Shown in pieces: positions 1-7,619 of a stretch of 15,470 bases of DNA. The DNA is from Rubrivivax sp. (GTDB lineage: Bacteria; Pseudomonadota; Gammaproteobacteria; Burkholderiales; Burkholderiaceae_C). Under the pieces are notes generated by a model. That model searched no databases. It had not been told where the DNA came from and worked only from the letters and a program-made list of their open reading frames with translations. The first letter of the stretch is position 1. Each line of letters begins with the position of its first letter. Both the position numbers and the translations under genes were made by a program. The stretch is from contig JAIXSD010000230.1 of the NCBI GenBank assembly GCA_027484885.1, positions 1-15,470 of the forward strand, read 5' to 3'.

Positions 1-476
1 AAGTTCTGCACCGGGCCGTCAGGCAGCCAGTGGAAGGCAATGGACACCCGCATGCGGTAGCGGTTCAGCGGCTTGAGCTCGATCAGCTCCAGGCGATCGA
101 GCTTGACCAGGTAGCGGATGCATTCGGTCTCGCTGATGGTGTAGGTCTCGATGATCTGTTCCAGGGTCCAGTGGCCCAGGCAGCAGATCGCCACCAGCAG
201 CAGCTTGGGGTCGCTGACCAGGCTGCGCTCCTGCGCCAGCGTCAGCGTGTCGGCATGCGGCGTGGCGTCCGCCGCCTGGCGCAGCACGTCCTCCATGGCG
301 ACACCGACGGCCTTGCAGATCTGGGCCAGGCGCGACAAGCTCATATCGCCCTGCGAGAACATGCGCTTCATGCTGGACTCGCTCATCTCCAGGCGCTGAC
401 CCAGCTGCTTGTAGGTGATGCCGGCGGCGCGCATCTCGCTGCGCAGGACCTGGATCAGGACTTCGGGGCTGCTCAT
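1..476 (-). CDS. XRE-type helix-turn-helix regulator, C-terminus cut by window edge
   Basis: This is an open frame of 158 codons read leftward from an ATG at 476-474 and running off the window start without a stop, so the C-terminus is missing. Residues 1 to about 66 have the pattern of an XRE/Cro-type helix-turn-helix: YKQLGQRLEMSESSMKRMF contains the turn and recognition helix, followed by SLSRLAQICKAVGV. The following part (DPKLLLVAICCLGHWTLEQI, then TISETECIRYLVKLDRLELI) looks like a second helical, winged-helix-like segment. An AGGAGAGAG Shine-Dalgarno sequence lies just upstream, which supports this start. The protein is probably a cytoplasmic DNA-binding regulator; its targets cannot be told from the sequence. 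The dyad at 519-533 in its own promoter region could be an autoregulatory operator, which is inference. It lies downstream of ispD on the same strand, but the 158-nt AT-richer gap argues for its own promoter. Confidence 0.82.
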   Translation of the reverse strand, partial: MSSPEVLIQVLRSEMRAAGITYKQLGQRLEMSESSMKRMFSQGDMSLSRLAQICKAVGVAMEDVLRQAADATPHADTLTLAQERSLVSDPKLLLVAICCLGHWTLEQIIETYTISETECIRYLVKLDRLELIELKPLNRYRMRVSIAFHWLPDGPVQN

Positions 477-518
477 GGTGTCTCTCTCCTCTCGCTCGGT
501 TCAAATTGGTAGCGCATC

Positions 519-533
519 GTAATACCGAATTAC
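519..533. promoter_or_regulatory. GTAAT-N5-ATTAC dyad in the promoter region of the XRE regulator
   Basis: A perfect 5-bp inverted repeat (GTAAT, ACCGA spacer, ATTAC) lies 43 bp upstream of the regulator ATG, in the most AT-rich stretch of the left side (about 500-570). Small XRE-type regulators commonly bind such dyads over their own promoters. Reading leftward, TTGTTA and TATTAC could be weak -35/-10 elements overlapping the dyad, but their 15-bp spacing is poor. Operator function is inferred. Confidence 0.35.
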
Positions 534-598
534 AAGATTTAACAAGCAAAGTTCAGTTTTACGAATCTTTAGGATGAACTGCAGCTGGGCGCGATGAA

Positions 599-615
599 CT
601 GCTGCTTCGCAGCAG
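599..615 (-). terminator. Small hairpin after ispD
   Basis: CTGCTGC and GCAGCAG form a perfect 7-bp stem with a 3-nt loop, 20 nt past the ispD stop in the direction of ispD transcription. No T-tract follows, so this would be a weak or Rho-assisted stop at best. A 10-bp direct repeat (GATGAACTGC at 573-582 and 593-602) overlaps it and has no clear role. Confidence 0.25.
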
Positions 616-634
616 CTGCCCGCCTCGGGCGCGC

Positions 635-1345
635 TCAGCGGCTGCGCAGCAGGCGCTCGGCCAGGGCGAAATCCGCGGGCCAGGTGACCTTGAAGTTCTC
701 CATCGGCGACTCGACCAGCAGCGGCGCATGACCGAGTGCCTCGACGGCACTGGCTTCATCGGTCACCGCCTCACCCGCCATCATCAGCGCGGGCTTGAGC
801 ATGCCGAGGCGAAACATCTGCGGCGTCTGAGCGGCCCATTTGTGGCGCCGGTCCACGGTGGCGGCCACGCGGCCAGCCTCGGCCTGCTTGAGCGTGTCAG
901 CCAGGGGCAAGGCCAGCAAGCCGCCCACCTCGTCCTCGGCGCAGGCTTCGATCAGGCGCAGCACCCACTCGGGCCGGATCAGGCAACGCGCCGCGTCATG
1001 CACCAGCACCCAGTCGTGTGGCTGGGCGCCGCGCGCCATCAGCTCGGTCAGGCCGGCGCTGACCGTCTCGGCCCGGCTGGCACCGCCGACCCGGGCCACC
1101 CAGGCGCGCTCGCCCTGGAACTCAGGGATGGCCGCTTCGAACTGATCGTCCTCGGGGGACAGCACCACCAGGGTCGCCTCCAGCGCCGCCACCTGGGACA
1201 AGGCCTCCAGGGTGTGGGCCATCATGGGCCGACCGGCCAGCTTCACGTATTGCTTGGGGCCGGCGGCGCCGGAACGAGCGCCGATGCCGGCGGCCGGCAC
1301 CAGGGCGAAGCAGCGCGGCTGCAGGCCGATGGGGAAATGTGTCAT
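635..1345 (-). CDS. ispD: 2-C-methyl-D-erythritol 4-phosphate cytidylyltransferase
   Basis: This cytoplasmic enzyme joins CTP and methylerythritol phosphate to give CDP-methylerythritol, the third step of the MEP isoprenoid pathway. From the ATG at 1345 the protein is 236 residues, the same length as E. coli IspD. The nucleotide-binding start is clear: PAAGIGARSGAAGPKQY, residues 17-33, with R24 and K31. Further family motifs are VHDAAR (115-120, D117), TVDRRHKWAAQTPQMF (163-178), TDEASAVEALG (195-205) and NFKVTWPADFALAE (217-230, K219). An in-frame ATG 18 codons upstream (1399) is rejected: it would add a non-conserved tail and overrun the -10-like TAGAAT at 1358-1353. The residue after HDAAR is C where P is usual. 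ispF, often its neighbour, does not follow. Function is confident from the motifs. Confidence 0.96.
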   Translation of the reverse strand: MTHFPIGLQPRCFALVPAAGIGARSGAAGPKQYVKLAGRPMMAHTLEALSQVAALEATLVVLSPEDDQFEAAIPEFQGERAWVARVGGASRAETVSAGLTELMARGAQPHDWVLVHDAARCLIRPEWVLRLIEACAEDEVGGLLALPLADTLKQAEAGRVAATVDRRHKWAAQTPQMFRLGMLKPALMMAGEAVTDEASAVEALGHAPLLVESPMENFKVTWPADFALAERLLRSR

Positions 1346-1352
1346 GGCGCGG

Positions 1353-1358
1353 ATTCTA
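1353..1358 (-). promoter_or_regulatory. Candidate -10 element of ispD (TAGAAT)
   Basis: On the minus strand TAGAAT matches the TATAAT consensus at 5 of 6 positions and ends 7 nt before the ispD ATG, so the transcript would have almost no leader. No good -35 hexamer is visible at 16-18 bp. The layout resembles two other candidate promoters in this window, at 7602-7610 and 10343-10348. Confidence 0.4.
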
Positions 1359-1386
1359 GGAGCCGGGCCAGGCCTGTCCTGCTGCT

Positions 1387-1463
1387 GTGTCCGGCTCATC
1401 GGTCAGACCGATGTGTCCGAAGCATGTGTCCGACCGATGTGTCCGCCGCAGTGTCCGCGGACA
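1387..1463. repeat. Array of ~13-bp GTGTCCG units, candidate enhancer (UAS) of the sigma-54 operon
   Basis: GTGTCCG occurs five times, at 1387, 1413, 1426, 1439 and 1451, giving spacings of 26, 13, 13 and 12 bp. The 26-bp gap holds a degenerate unit, so the block is about six units long. GACCGATGTGTCCG is repeated exactly at 1406-1419 and 1432-1445. Two palindromes are embedded: ATCGGTC-A-GACCGAT (1398-1412) and TGTCCGCGGACA (1452-1463). The block lies about 65-140 bp upstream of the -24 element, where enhancers of NtrC-type activators normally sit. Binding by the response regulator encoded in the operon is inferred. Arguments for it are the position, the half-site repetition and the co-encoded activator. 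Confidence 0.7.
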
Positions 1464-1484
1464 GTTCAAAACGCCCCGCTCGCT

Positions 1485-1515
1485 AGGCCAAGGCCCAGGC
1501 CATCGGCCTTGGCCT
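1485..1515. repeat. Perfect 10-bp inverted repeat between enhancer array and sigma-54 promoter
   Basis: AGGCCAAGGC (1485-1494) and GCCTTGGCCT (1506-1515) are exact reverse complements separated by 11 nt. The repeat ends 13 bp before the -24 element, in the segment that must loop when an enhancer contacts sigma-54 polymerase. It is upstream of the predicted start of the operon transcript, and ispD is read away from it, so it is unlikely to be a terminator for either. It could be an operator for another regulator or a cruciform-prone element. Confidence 0.5.
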
Positions 1516-1528
1516 GCCACATCGCGGC

Positions 1529-1544
1529 TGGCACGGGGCTTGCA
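1529..1544 (+). promoter_or_regulatory. Sigma-54 (-24/-12) promoter of the export operon
   Basis: TGGCACGGGGCTTGCA is an exact match to the RpoN consensus TGGCACG-N4-TTGCA, with the invariant GG at 1530-1531 and GC at 1542-1543 in correct spacing. By the usual geometry transcription would start near 1555, giving a leader of about 28 nt before the adaptor ATG at 1583. The promoter faces an operon that itself encodes a GAFTGA-containing sigma-54 activator, which strongly supports function. Confidence 0.9.
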
Positions 1545-1582
1545 AACAATCCGGCAAAGCCCATCCCTGAGAGCCTCAAGCC

Positions 1583-2863
1583 ATGATCAGAGACACCTCC
1601 GCCCAGGACCAGATCCTGAGCCCCCGCCGGCGCCACCTGCCACCGCGCTGGCTGCTGGCCGCCATCGGCCTGGCCGCCCTGCTGGCCCTGGGCTACACCG
1701 TGCCCAAGCTGCGCGAGCAAGTGGGCGGCAGCGGCGCGTCCTCGGTGAAGCTCTCGCGCCTCAGCCTGTCTACCGCCGAATGGGGGCCACTGACGCGTGA
1801 AGTCAGCGGCGAGGGCAAGGTGGTGGCCGCCGTCAGCCCCACGCTGTATGCCGGCAATGCGGGCACGGTCAGCCTGGCGGTGCAGGCCGGCGACCCAGTG
1901 CAGCGCGGCCAGATCCTGGCTCGCATCCACAGCCCCGAGCTGGCTGCCCGCCTGGCCCAGGAGCGCTCGAACGCCGATGCGCTGAAAAGCGAATGGCTGC
2001 GTGCCGAGGCCGATGCCCGCCAGCAGCGCGCCCAGAGCCAAAGCAATCTGGAAACCGCCACCATCGCCCAGCAAAGCGCGCGCAACGAATTGAAGCGCCA
2101 GACCCAGGCCTTCGACGCCGGCGCCACCGCACGCATGCAGGTGGACCAGGCGCAAGACGCCCTGGCCCGCGCCGACGTGGCCCTGCGCCAGGCCCGTGGC
2201 CTGCTGGATCTGAAGGACGAAGCCAGCAAGTTCGAGCTGCAGGCCAAGCGCCAGGCCTTTGAGCGCCAGCAGCTGAATGTGCAGGACCTGAGCCGCCAGG
2301 TCGAGGAGCTGGCCGTGCGCTCGCCAGTGGACGGCCAGGTCGGCCAGCTCTTCGTCACCGAGCGGGCCAGCGTCGCCAAAGACGGTCGACTGCTTTCGGT
2401 CGTGGACCTGAGTGCGCTGGAGGTGCAAATGCAGGTGGCCGAGAGCTTTGCGCGCGAGCTGCAGGCCGGCATGCCCGGCACCATCCAAGGCAATGGCCAG
2501 CAGTGGAAGGGCGTGGTCAGCTCGATCTCGCCCGAGGTGGTCAACAACGAGGTTTCGGCGCGCCTGCGCTTCGAGGGCCAGCAGCCCGAGCAGCTGCGCC
2601 AGAACCAGCGCCTCTCGGTGCGCGTGCAGCTGGACCATCGTGCTCGCGTACTCAGCGTCGCCCGCGGCAGCTTTGTCGACGAGGGCGGTGGCCGCTTTGT
2701 CTACGTGCTGAAAGACGGCCAGGTGCAGCGCCGCGCCATCCGCCTGGGCGCGCAAAGCCTGTCGCGCGTCGAAGTGCTCGAGGGCCTGCAGCCCGGCGAG
2801 CAGATCGTCAGCCACGGTGGTGAGCTGTTCCAGGGCGCCGAGCGCGCCGTGGTCAGCCAGTGA
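1583..2863 (+). CDS. Periplasmic adaptor (membrane fusion protein) of a MacA/HlyD-like efflux system
   Basis: This 426-residue protein should bridge the inner-membrane ABC permeases to the TolC-like channel across the periplasm. After a basic cytoplasmic tail (RRRH, 15-18) there is one membrane anchor at about 22-40. Residues 85-120 form the first half of a lipoyl-like domain (GNAGTVSLAVQAGDPVQRGQ). Residues 121-245 are rich in Q, A, R and E and form the expected long alpha-hairpin. The lipoyl second half (VRSPVDGQVGQLFV, 245-258) is followed by beta-barrel and membrane-proximal domains to the end. The length is typical of RND/MacA-type adaptors. The start is supported by TGAGAG at 1568-1573. 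It is the first gene after the sigma-54 promoter; the ATPase follows after 48 nt. The substrate is unknown. Confidence 0.93.
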   Translation: MIRDTSAQDQILSPRRRHLPPRWLLAAIGLAALLALGYTVPKLREQVGGSGASSVKLSRLSLSTAEWGPLTREVSGEGKVVAAVSPTLYAGNAGTVSLAVQAGDPVQRGQILARIHSPELAARLAQERSNADALKSEWLRAEADARQQRAQSQSNLETATIAQQSARNELKRQTQAFDAGATARMQVDQAQDALARADVALRQARGLLDLKDEASKFELQAKRQAFERQQLNVQDLSRQVEELAVRSPVDGQVGQLFVTERASVAKDGRLLSVVDLSALEVQMQVAESFARELQAGMPGTIQGNGQQWKGVVSSISPEVVNNEVSARLRFEGQQPEQLRQNQRLSVRVQLDHRARVLSVARGSFVDEGGGRFVYVLKDGQVQRRAIRLGAQSLSRVEVLEGLQPGEQIVSHGGELFQGAERAVVSQ

Positions 2864-2911
2864 ACACAGCCCTGCCCCAGCCGCTCAACTTAGCCTCAAG
2901 GAATTCACACC

Positions 2912-3636
<725 letters not shown>

Positions 3637-3640
<4 letters not shown>

Positions 3641-5013
3641 GCCTGCTCATGAAGTGGCTTCAGCGCCGCGGGCGCCGCCTGGCCAGCGCGGCCCTGCTGG
3701 GCGCAGGCCTGATGGGCCTGATGGGCCTGGCAGGCATGGCTCAAGCGCAAGCGCCAGCGAGCCAGGACCTGCTCCAGGTCTACGCCCAGGCCCGCGCCGC
3801 CGACCCGCGCCTGGCCCAGGCCCAGGCCCTGCGCGGCGTGCAGCAGGAGAGCGCGGCCCAGGCGCGCGCCGCCTTGCTGCCGCAGTGGAGCCTGGAGCTG
3901 GCCAGCAGCCGCCAGCCCGGCGGCGCCCACCAGCAGCAGCTGAGCAGCCGCATCAGCCAGGCGCTGTTCGACCTCAGCCGCCTGCGCGAATGGGATGCCG
4001 AGAGCCGCCTGCTGTCGGCCGAAGAAGCGCAGCTGCAAGCCGCCGAGCAAGCCCTCTGCGCCCGCGTGGCCAGCGCGTACTTCGGCGTGCTCTCGGCCCA
4101 GGCCGCGCTGCGCAATGCGCAGGCCAATGAAGCGGCCTTTGCCAACCAGGTCGCCCAGGCGCATTTCCGTTTCGAAGCCGGCTTGTCGGCCGCCGTCGAT
4201 GTCGAGCAGGCGCGCACCTACCACCAGCTCTCGCGCGGCAACAGCCTGCAAGCGCAGGAGGCACTGGAGGATGCCCGCGCCGCCCTGGCCGAGATCACCG
4301 GCCAGGCGCCCGCCGATCTGCAAGGCCTGAGCCCCCAGCTGCCAGCCCAGCCGCCGCAGCCCGCCTCGCGCGAGGCCTGGGTCGAGCAAGCCCTGCGCCA
4401 GAACCCGGCCCTGCGCGCCGAAGCCCTGCGCCTGCAAGCCAGCGAAGACCGCATCGCCGCCGCCCGTGCCGCCCATCTGCCCAGCCTCAGCCTGGGCCTG
4501 GACAGCCAGCGCCTGCAGGGCGCGGCCGTGCCGGCTGCGCTCGAAGGCCGCAACGAGCACACCGTGGCCCTGCGCCTGACCATCCCGCTGCTGGCCGGTG
4601 GCGCGACGCAGGCGCAAAGCCGCCGCGCCGTGTACCAGCGCGATGCCCAGCGCGAACAGCTGGAGCAGGCGCGCCGTGCCCTGCAACGCGAAACCCAGGC
4701 CCAGTACCAGGCCGTGCTGCTCAGCGCCCAGCTGCTGGACAGCACCGCCGCGGCCGTGCAGGCCGCCAACGAGGCCCTGGCCGCCACCCGCGCCGGCCAA
4801 GCCCTGGGCACGCGCAGCATGACCGACCTGCTGCTGGCCATCCAGTCACAGACCGCCGCGCAAGGCGCACACGAACAGGCCCGCCACCGCCATGTGCTGG
4901 CCACCGTGCTCTTGCAGCAAGCGGCCGGCCAGCTGAGCGAAGCCAGCCTGGCCACTGTCAATCAACTGCTGCAAGCGCCTGGCAGAGCCAGCGGCGCCAA
5001 GGAGAACTCCTGA
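3637..5013 (+). CDS. TolC-family outer-membrane efflux channel
   Basis: This 458-residue protein is the likely outer-membrane exit duct. It starts with a basic, hydrophobic signal peptide (KWLQRRGRRL, then a long A/L/G/M core) with a signal peptidase site near AQA at 35-37. The mature part is two similar helical halves (about 42-235 and 245-450) dominated by A, Q, L and R, as in OEP/TolC proteins. Family-like stretches include FRFEAGLSAAVDVEQARTYH-type sequence in the first half and GTRSMTDLLLAIQSQTAA in the second. The length is normal for the family. It overlaps the ATPase gene by 4 nt and the next permease by 1 nt (TGATG). Having the channel inside the operon means the system need not borrow a general TolC. 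Confidence 0.92.
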
Positions 5014-6326
5014 TGAACATGCTGGGCTACTACCTCGACCTCGCCCTGCGCAGCTTTCGCGCCTCCCGGGGGCTGAGCCTCTTGATGATCCTGGCCCTGG
5101 GCCTGGGCATCGGCGCCTGCATGACCACGCTGACGGTCTACCACGTGCTGGGCTCCAACCCCATCCCGGGCAAGAGCGATCGCCTGTTCTACGTGCAGCT
5201 GCCCGCCCAACCGGTGGACCGCGGCAGCGCGGCCGATGATGAGCCGCCGCAGCAGCTGACCCGCTTCGACGCCGAGGCCTTGCTGCGTGCCGGCCAGGCC
5301 AAGCGCCAGGTGATGATGAGCGGCGGCAATGCCGCAATCCGCCCCGAAGACCCCCAGCTGCAGCCCTTCTTCACCTCGAGCCGCTGGACCAGCGCTGACT
5401 TCTTTGCCATGTTCGAGCTGCCGTTTGAGTACGGCAGCGGCTGGGATGCCGCGGCCGATCAAGCCGAGGCGCGCGTGGCAGTGATTTCGCACAAGCTCAA
5501 TGCCAAGCTGTTCGGCGGCGCCAACAGCGTGGGCCGCGAGCTGCGCATCCGCGAGCACAGCTTCCGCATCATCGGCGTGCTCAAGGATTGGAAGCCGACG
5601 CCGCACTACTTCGACCTGACCCGCGGCGCCTTCACCGACGCGGCCGATGTGCTGGCCCCCTTCAGCACCGCCGCGCGCCTGAACCTGGGCAGCTCGGGCA
5701 GCATGAGCTGCTGGGGCGATATGGTCGGCAAGCAGCCGCGCGATCTCAACGCGCCTTGTGCCTGGGTGCAGTACTGGGTGGAGCTGGAGTCGGCCGGCCA
5801 AGCCGCTGAATTCAAGCGTCAGCTCGAAGCCTATTCCAAGGCGCAGAAGCAGGCCGGCCGCTACGAGCGCGACACCGGCGTTCGCCTGCGCTCGGTGATG
5901 GAGTGGCTGGAGTTCAGCGAGGTGCTGCCCAGCGATGTGGCCCTGCAGGTCTGGCTGGCCTTTGGCTTCCTGCTGGTCTGCCTGACCAACACCGTGGGCC
6001 TGCTGCTGGCCAAGAGCCTGCGTCGCTCGGGCGAGATCGGCGTGCGCCGTGCCCTGGGCGCCACGCGCGGCGCCATCTTCAGCCAGTTCCTGGTCGAAGC
6101 CGGCACCCTGGGCCTGATTGGTGGTCTGCTGGGCCTGGCCCTGGCGGGCCTGGGCCTGTGGCTGGTGCGACTGAGCCCGGCCCCCTACGCCCACCTGGCC
6201 CAGATGGACTGGCCCATGCTGGGCCTGACCCTGGGTCTGTCCTTGCTGGCCAGCCTGCTGGCCGGCCTGCTGCCGGCCTGGCATGCCGCCGGCGTCAGCC
6301 CCGCCCGTCAACTGAAAACCCAGTGA
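5013..6326 (+). CDS. ABC permease 1, MacB/FtsX fold with large periplasmic domain
   Basis: This 437-residue inner-membrane permease has the MacB layout. There is one helix at about 21-45, a periplasmic domain at 46-310, then three helices near 311-333, 358-386 and 399-420. RRSGEIGVRRALGATRGAI (337-355), between helices 2 and 3, is the conserved cytoplasmic coupling segment that contacts the ATPase. LFGGANSVGRELRIREHSFRIIGVL (167-190 region) is typical of the MacB periplasmic core. The periplasmic part has two cysteines, C233 and C249, that could form a disulfide; permease 2 has none there. AAGGAG precedes the start, and translation is probably coupled to the channel gene. It likely pairs with permease 2 as a heterodimer, which is inferred. 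Confidence 0.93.
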   Translation: MNMLGYYLDLALRSFRASRGLSLLMILALGLGIGACMTTLTVYHVLGSNPIPGKSDRLFYVQLPAQPVDRGSAADDEPPQQLTRFDAEALLRAGQAKRQVMMSGGNAAIRPEDPQLQPFFTSSRWTSADFFAMFELPFEYGSGWDAAADQAEARVAVISHKLNAKLFGGANSVGRELRIREHSFRIIGVLKDWKPTPHYFDLTRGAFTDAADVLAPFSTAARLNLGSSGSMSCWGDMVGKQPRDLNAPCAWVQYWVELESAGQAAEFKRQLEAYSKAQKQAGRYERDTGVRLRSVMEWLEFSEVLPSDVALQVWLAFGFLLVCLTNTVGLLLAKSLRRSGEIGVRRALGATRGAIFSQFLVEAGTLGLIGGLLGLALAGLGLWLVRLSPAPYAHLAQMDWPMLGLTLGLSLLASLLAGLLPAWHAAGVSPARQLKTQ

Positions 6327-6337
6327 GGATTCGATCC

Positions 6338-7579
6338 ATGGAACTGATGCCCATCCTCTCCACCCTGCGCCGCCACAAGACGGCCGCCGGCCTGATCGTG
6401 CTGGAAGTGGCCCTGAGCTGCGCCATCGTCTGCAATGCCCTGCACCTGATCGTCCAGCGCCAGAGCCACATCCACACCCCCAGCGGCCTCGCCGAATCGG
6501 AGCTGGTAGCGGTGGACGTGGCCGGCATCGGCCCGGTCGGCAATCTCGACGAGATGACCGGCCAGGACCTCAAGCGCCTGAGCGAGTTGGCTGGCGTGCA
6601 AGCCGTCACGATCGTCAACCAGGTCCACTTCGGCAACCAGAGCAGCATCAGCACGGTGCGCACCTCGGCCGATGACCGGGCGCCGGGCGTGGGGGCCTCG
6701 CCGTTTCAGACCGATGTGCAAGGCCTGCGCACCCTGGGCCTGAAGCTGGTCGAAGGGCGCGACTTTCTGCCCGAGGAGCAAGTGCTGGACAACGACTTCA
6801 CCGCCGCCGGCGAGAACGCCCAGGTGCCGGCCGTGATCCTGAACCGCAGCCTGGCAAGCAAGCTGTTTCCCGGTGAATCGGCCGTCGGCAAGACCATCTA
6901 CACCTACGGCAGCCGGCCCAGCCAGGTGGTCGGTGTGGTTGAGACCCTGAGCCCGCCGCAACCGATCGCGGGCAGCGGCGGTATTGATGGCCCCGGCAAT
7001 CCGGACGGTTATGCCCTGCTGGCGCCGATGCGCAACAGCTTCCGGGGCGGCAGCTATGTGCTGCGTGTCCAGCCCGGCCAGCAAGACGCGGTGATGAAGG
7101 CGGCTGAGGCGGCGCTGCGCCCGGTCTCGGACAAGCGCATCGTGCGCCCGGCCAAGCGCCTGGTCGACATGCGCCAGAACTACTTTGCCCAGGACCGGGC
7201 CATGATCTGGCTGCTCGGCGGGGTCTGCGTGGCCCTGCTGCTGGTGACCGCCTTCGGCATCGTCGGCCTGGCCAGCTTCTGGGTGCAGCAGCGCACCCGC
7301 ATGATCGGCACGCGGCGCGCCCTGGGTGCCACGCGCGGGCAGATCCTGCGTTACTTTCAGCTCGAAAACTTCCTGCTCTCCACGGCCGGCATTGCCCTGG
7401 GCATGGGCGCGGCCTACGGCATCAATCTGGCCCTGATCCGCAGCTACGAGATGCCCCTGTTGCCGGCCTACTACCTGCCGGTGGGCGCGCTGACACTCTG
7501 GGCCCTGGGCCAGCTGGCCGTGCTGGGCCCGGCTCGGCGTGCGGCAGCCTTGCCGCCGGTGGCCGCGCTGCGCTTCTGA
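6338..7579 (+). CDS. ABC permease 2, MacB/FtsX fold
   Basis: This 413-residue second permease shares the plan of permease 1: a helix at about 17-39, a periplasmic domain at 40-287, then helices near 288-313, 343-366 and 378-398. The cytoplasmic segment RTRMIGTRRALGATRGQIL (319-337) is the coupling motif and is very similar to that of permease 1. The periplasmic core motif NRSLASKLFPGESAVGKTI (169-187) is clear. The frame stays open upstream to 5903, but that part overlaps permease 1 and has no membrane-protein character. ATG at 6338, preceded by GAGGAT, is the start. The gap to permease 1 is 11 nt. Two distinct half-permeases with one ATPase gene imply an asymmetric pore. Confidence 0.93.
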   Translation: MELMPILSTLRRHKTAAGLIVLEVALSCAIVCNALHLIVQRQSHIHTPSGLAESELVAVDVAGIGPVGNLDEMTGQDLKRLSELAGVQAVTIVNQVHFGNQSSISTVRTSADDRAPGVGASPFQTDVQGLRTLGLKLVEGRDFLPEEQVLDNDFTAAGENAQVPAVILNRSLASKLFPGESAVGKTIYTYGSRPSQVVGVVETLSPPQPIAGSGGIDGPGNPDGYALLAPMRNSFRGGSYVLRVQPGQQDAVMKAAEAALRPVSDKRIVRPAKRLVDMRQNYFAQDRAMIWLLGGVCVALLLVTAFGIVGLASFWVQQRTRMIGTRRALGATRGQILRYFQLENFLLSTAGIALGMGAAYGINLALIRSYEMPLLPAYYLPVGALTLWALGQLAVLGPARRAAALPPVAALRF

Positions 7580-7601
7580 GGCGCGGGCGATCGACCGCTC
7601 T

Positions 7602-7610
7602 TGCTATGCT
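7602..7610 (+). promoter_or_regulatory. Extended -10 promoter candidate for the response regulator (TGCTATGCT)
   Basis: TG-C-TATGCT is an extended -10 element ending 9 nt before the regulator ATG, inside the only sizeable gap (40 nt) in the second half of the operon. It would give a transcript with almost no leader. A housekeeping promoter here would supply regulator and kinase before the sigma-54 promoter is on. No convincing -35 is visible. Confidence 0.45.
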
Positions 7611-7619
7611 CGCCACCCC

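Noticed and set aside
1346..1399. Longer ispD start at 1399
   Set aside because: The 18 extra residues are not part of the IspD family, and the -10-like element lies inside them; the shorter form gives the usual 236 residues.
1387..1463. CRISPR array or mobile-element end repeats
   Set aside because: The units are only about 13 bp with no unique spacers and no cas or transposase genes nearby; position relative to the sigma-54 promoter explains them better.
1466..2815. A 449-codon open frame on the minus strand
   Set aside because: It is antisense to the adaptor gene, low-complexity, and would cross the sigma-54 promoter; the plus-strand protein has clear family motifs.
4962..6311. A 449-codon open frame on the minus strand
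   Set aside because: It is antisense to permease 1, which has intact membrane topology and motifs; the shadow is Q/G/A/H-rich.
5903..6337. N-terminal extension of permease 2 by 145 codons
   Set aside because: The extension overlaps permease 1 out of frame and is G/P/R-rich; ATG 6338 has a ribosome site and starts a normal FtsX-type N-terminus.
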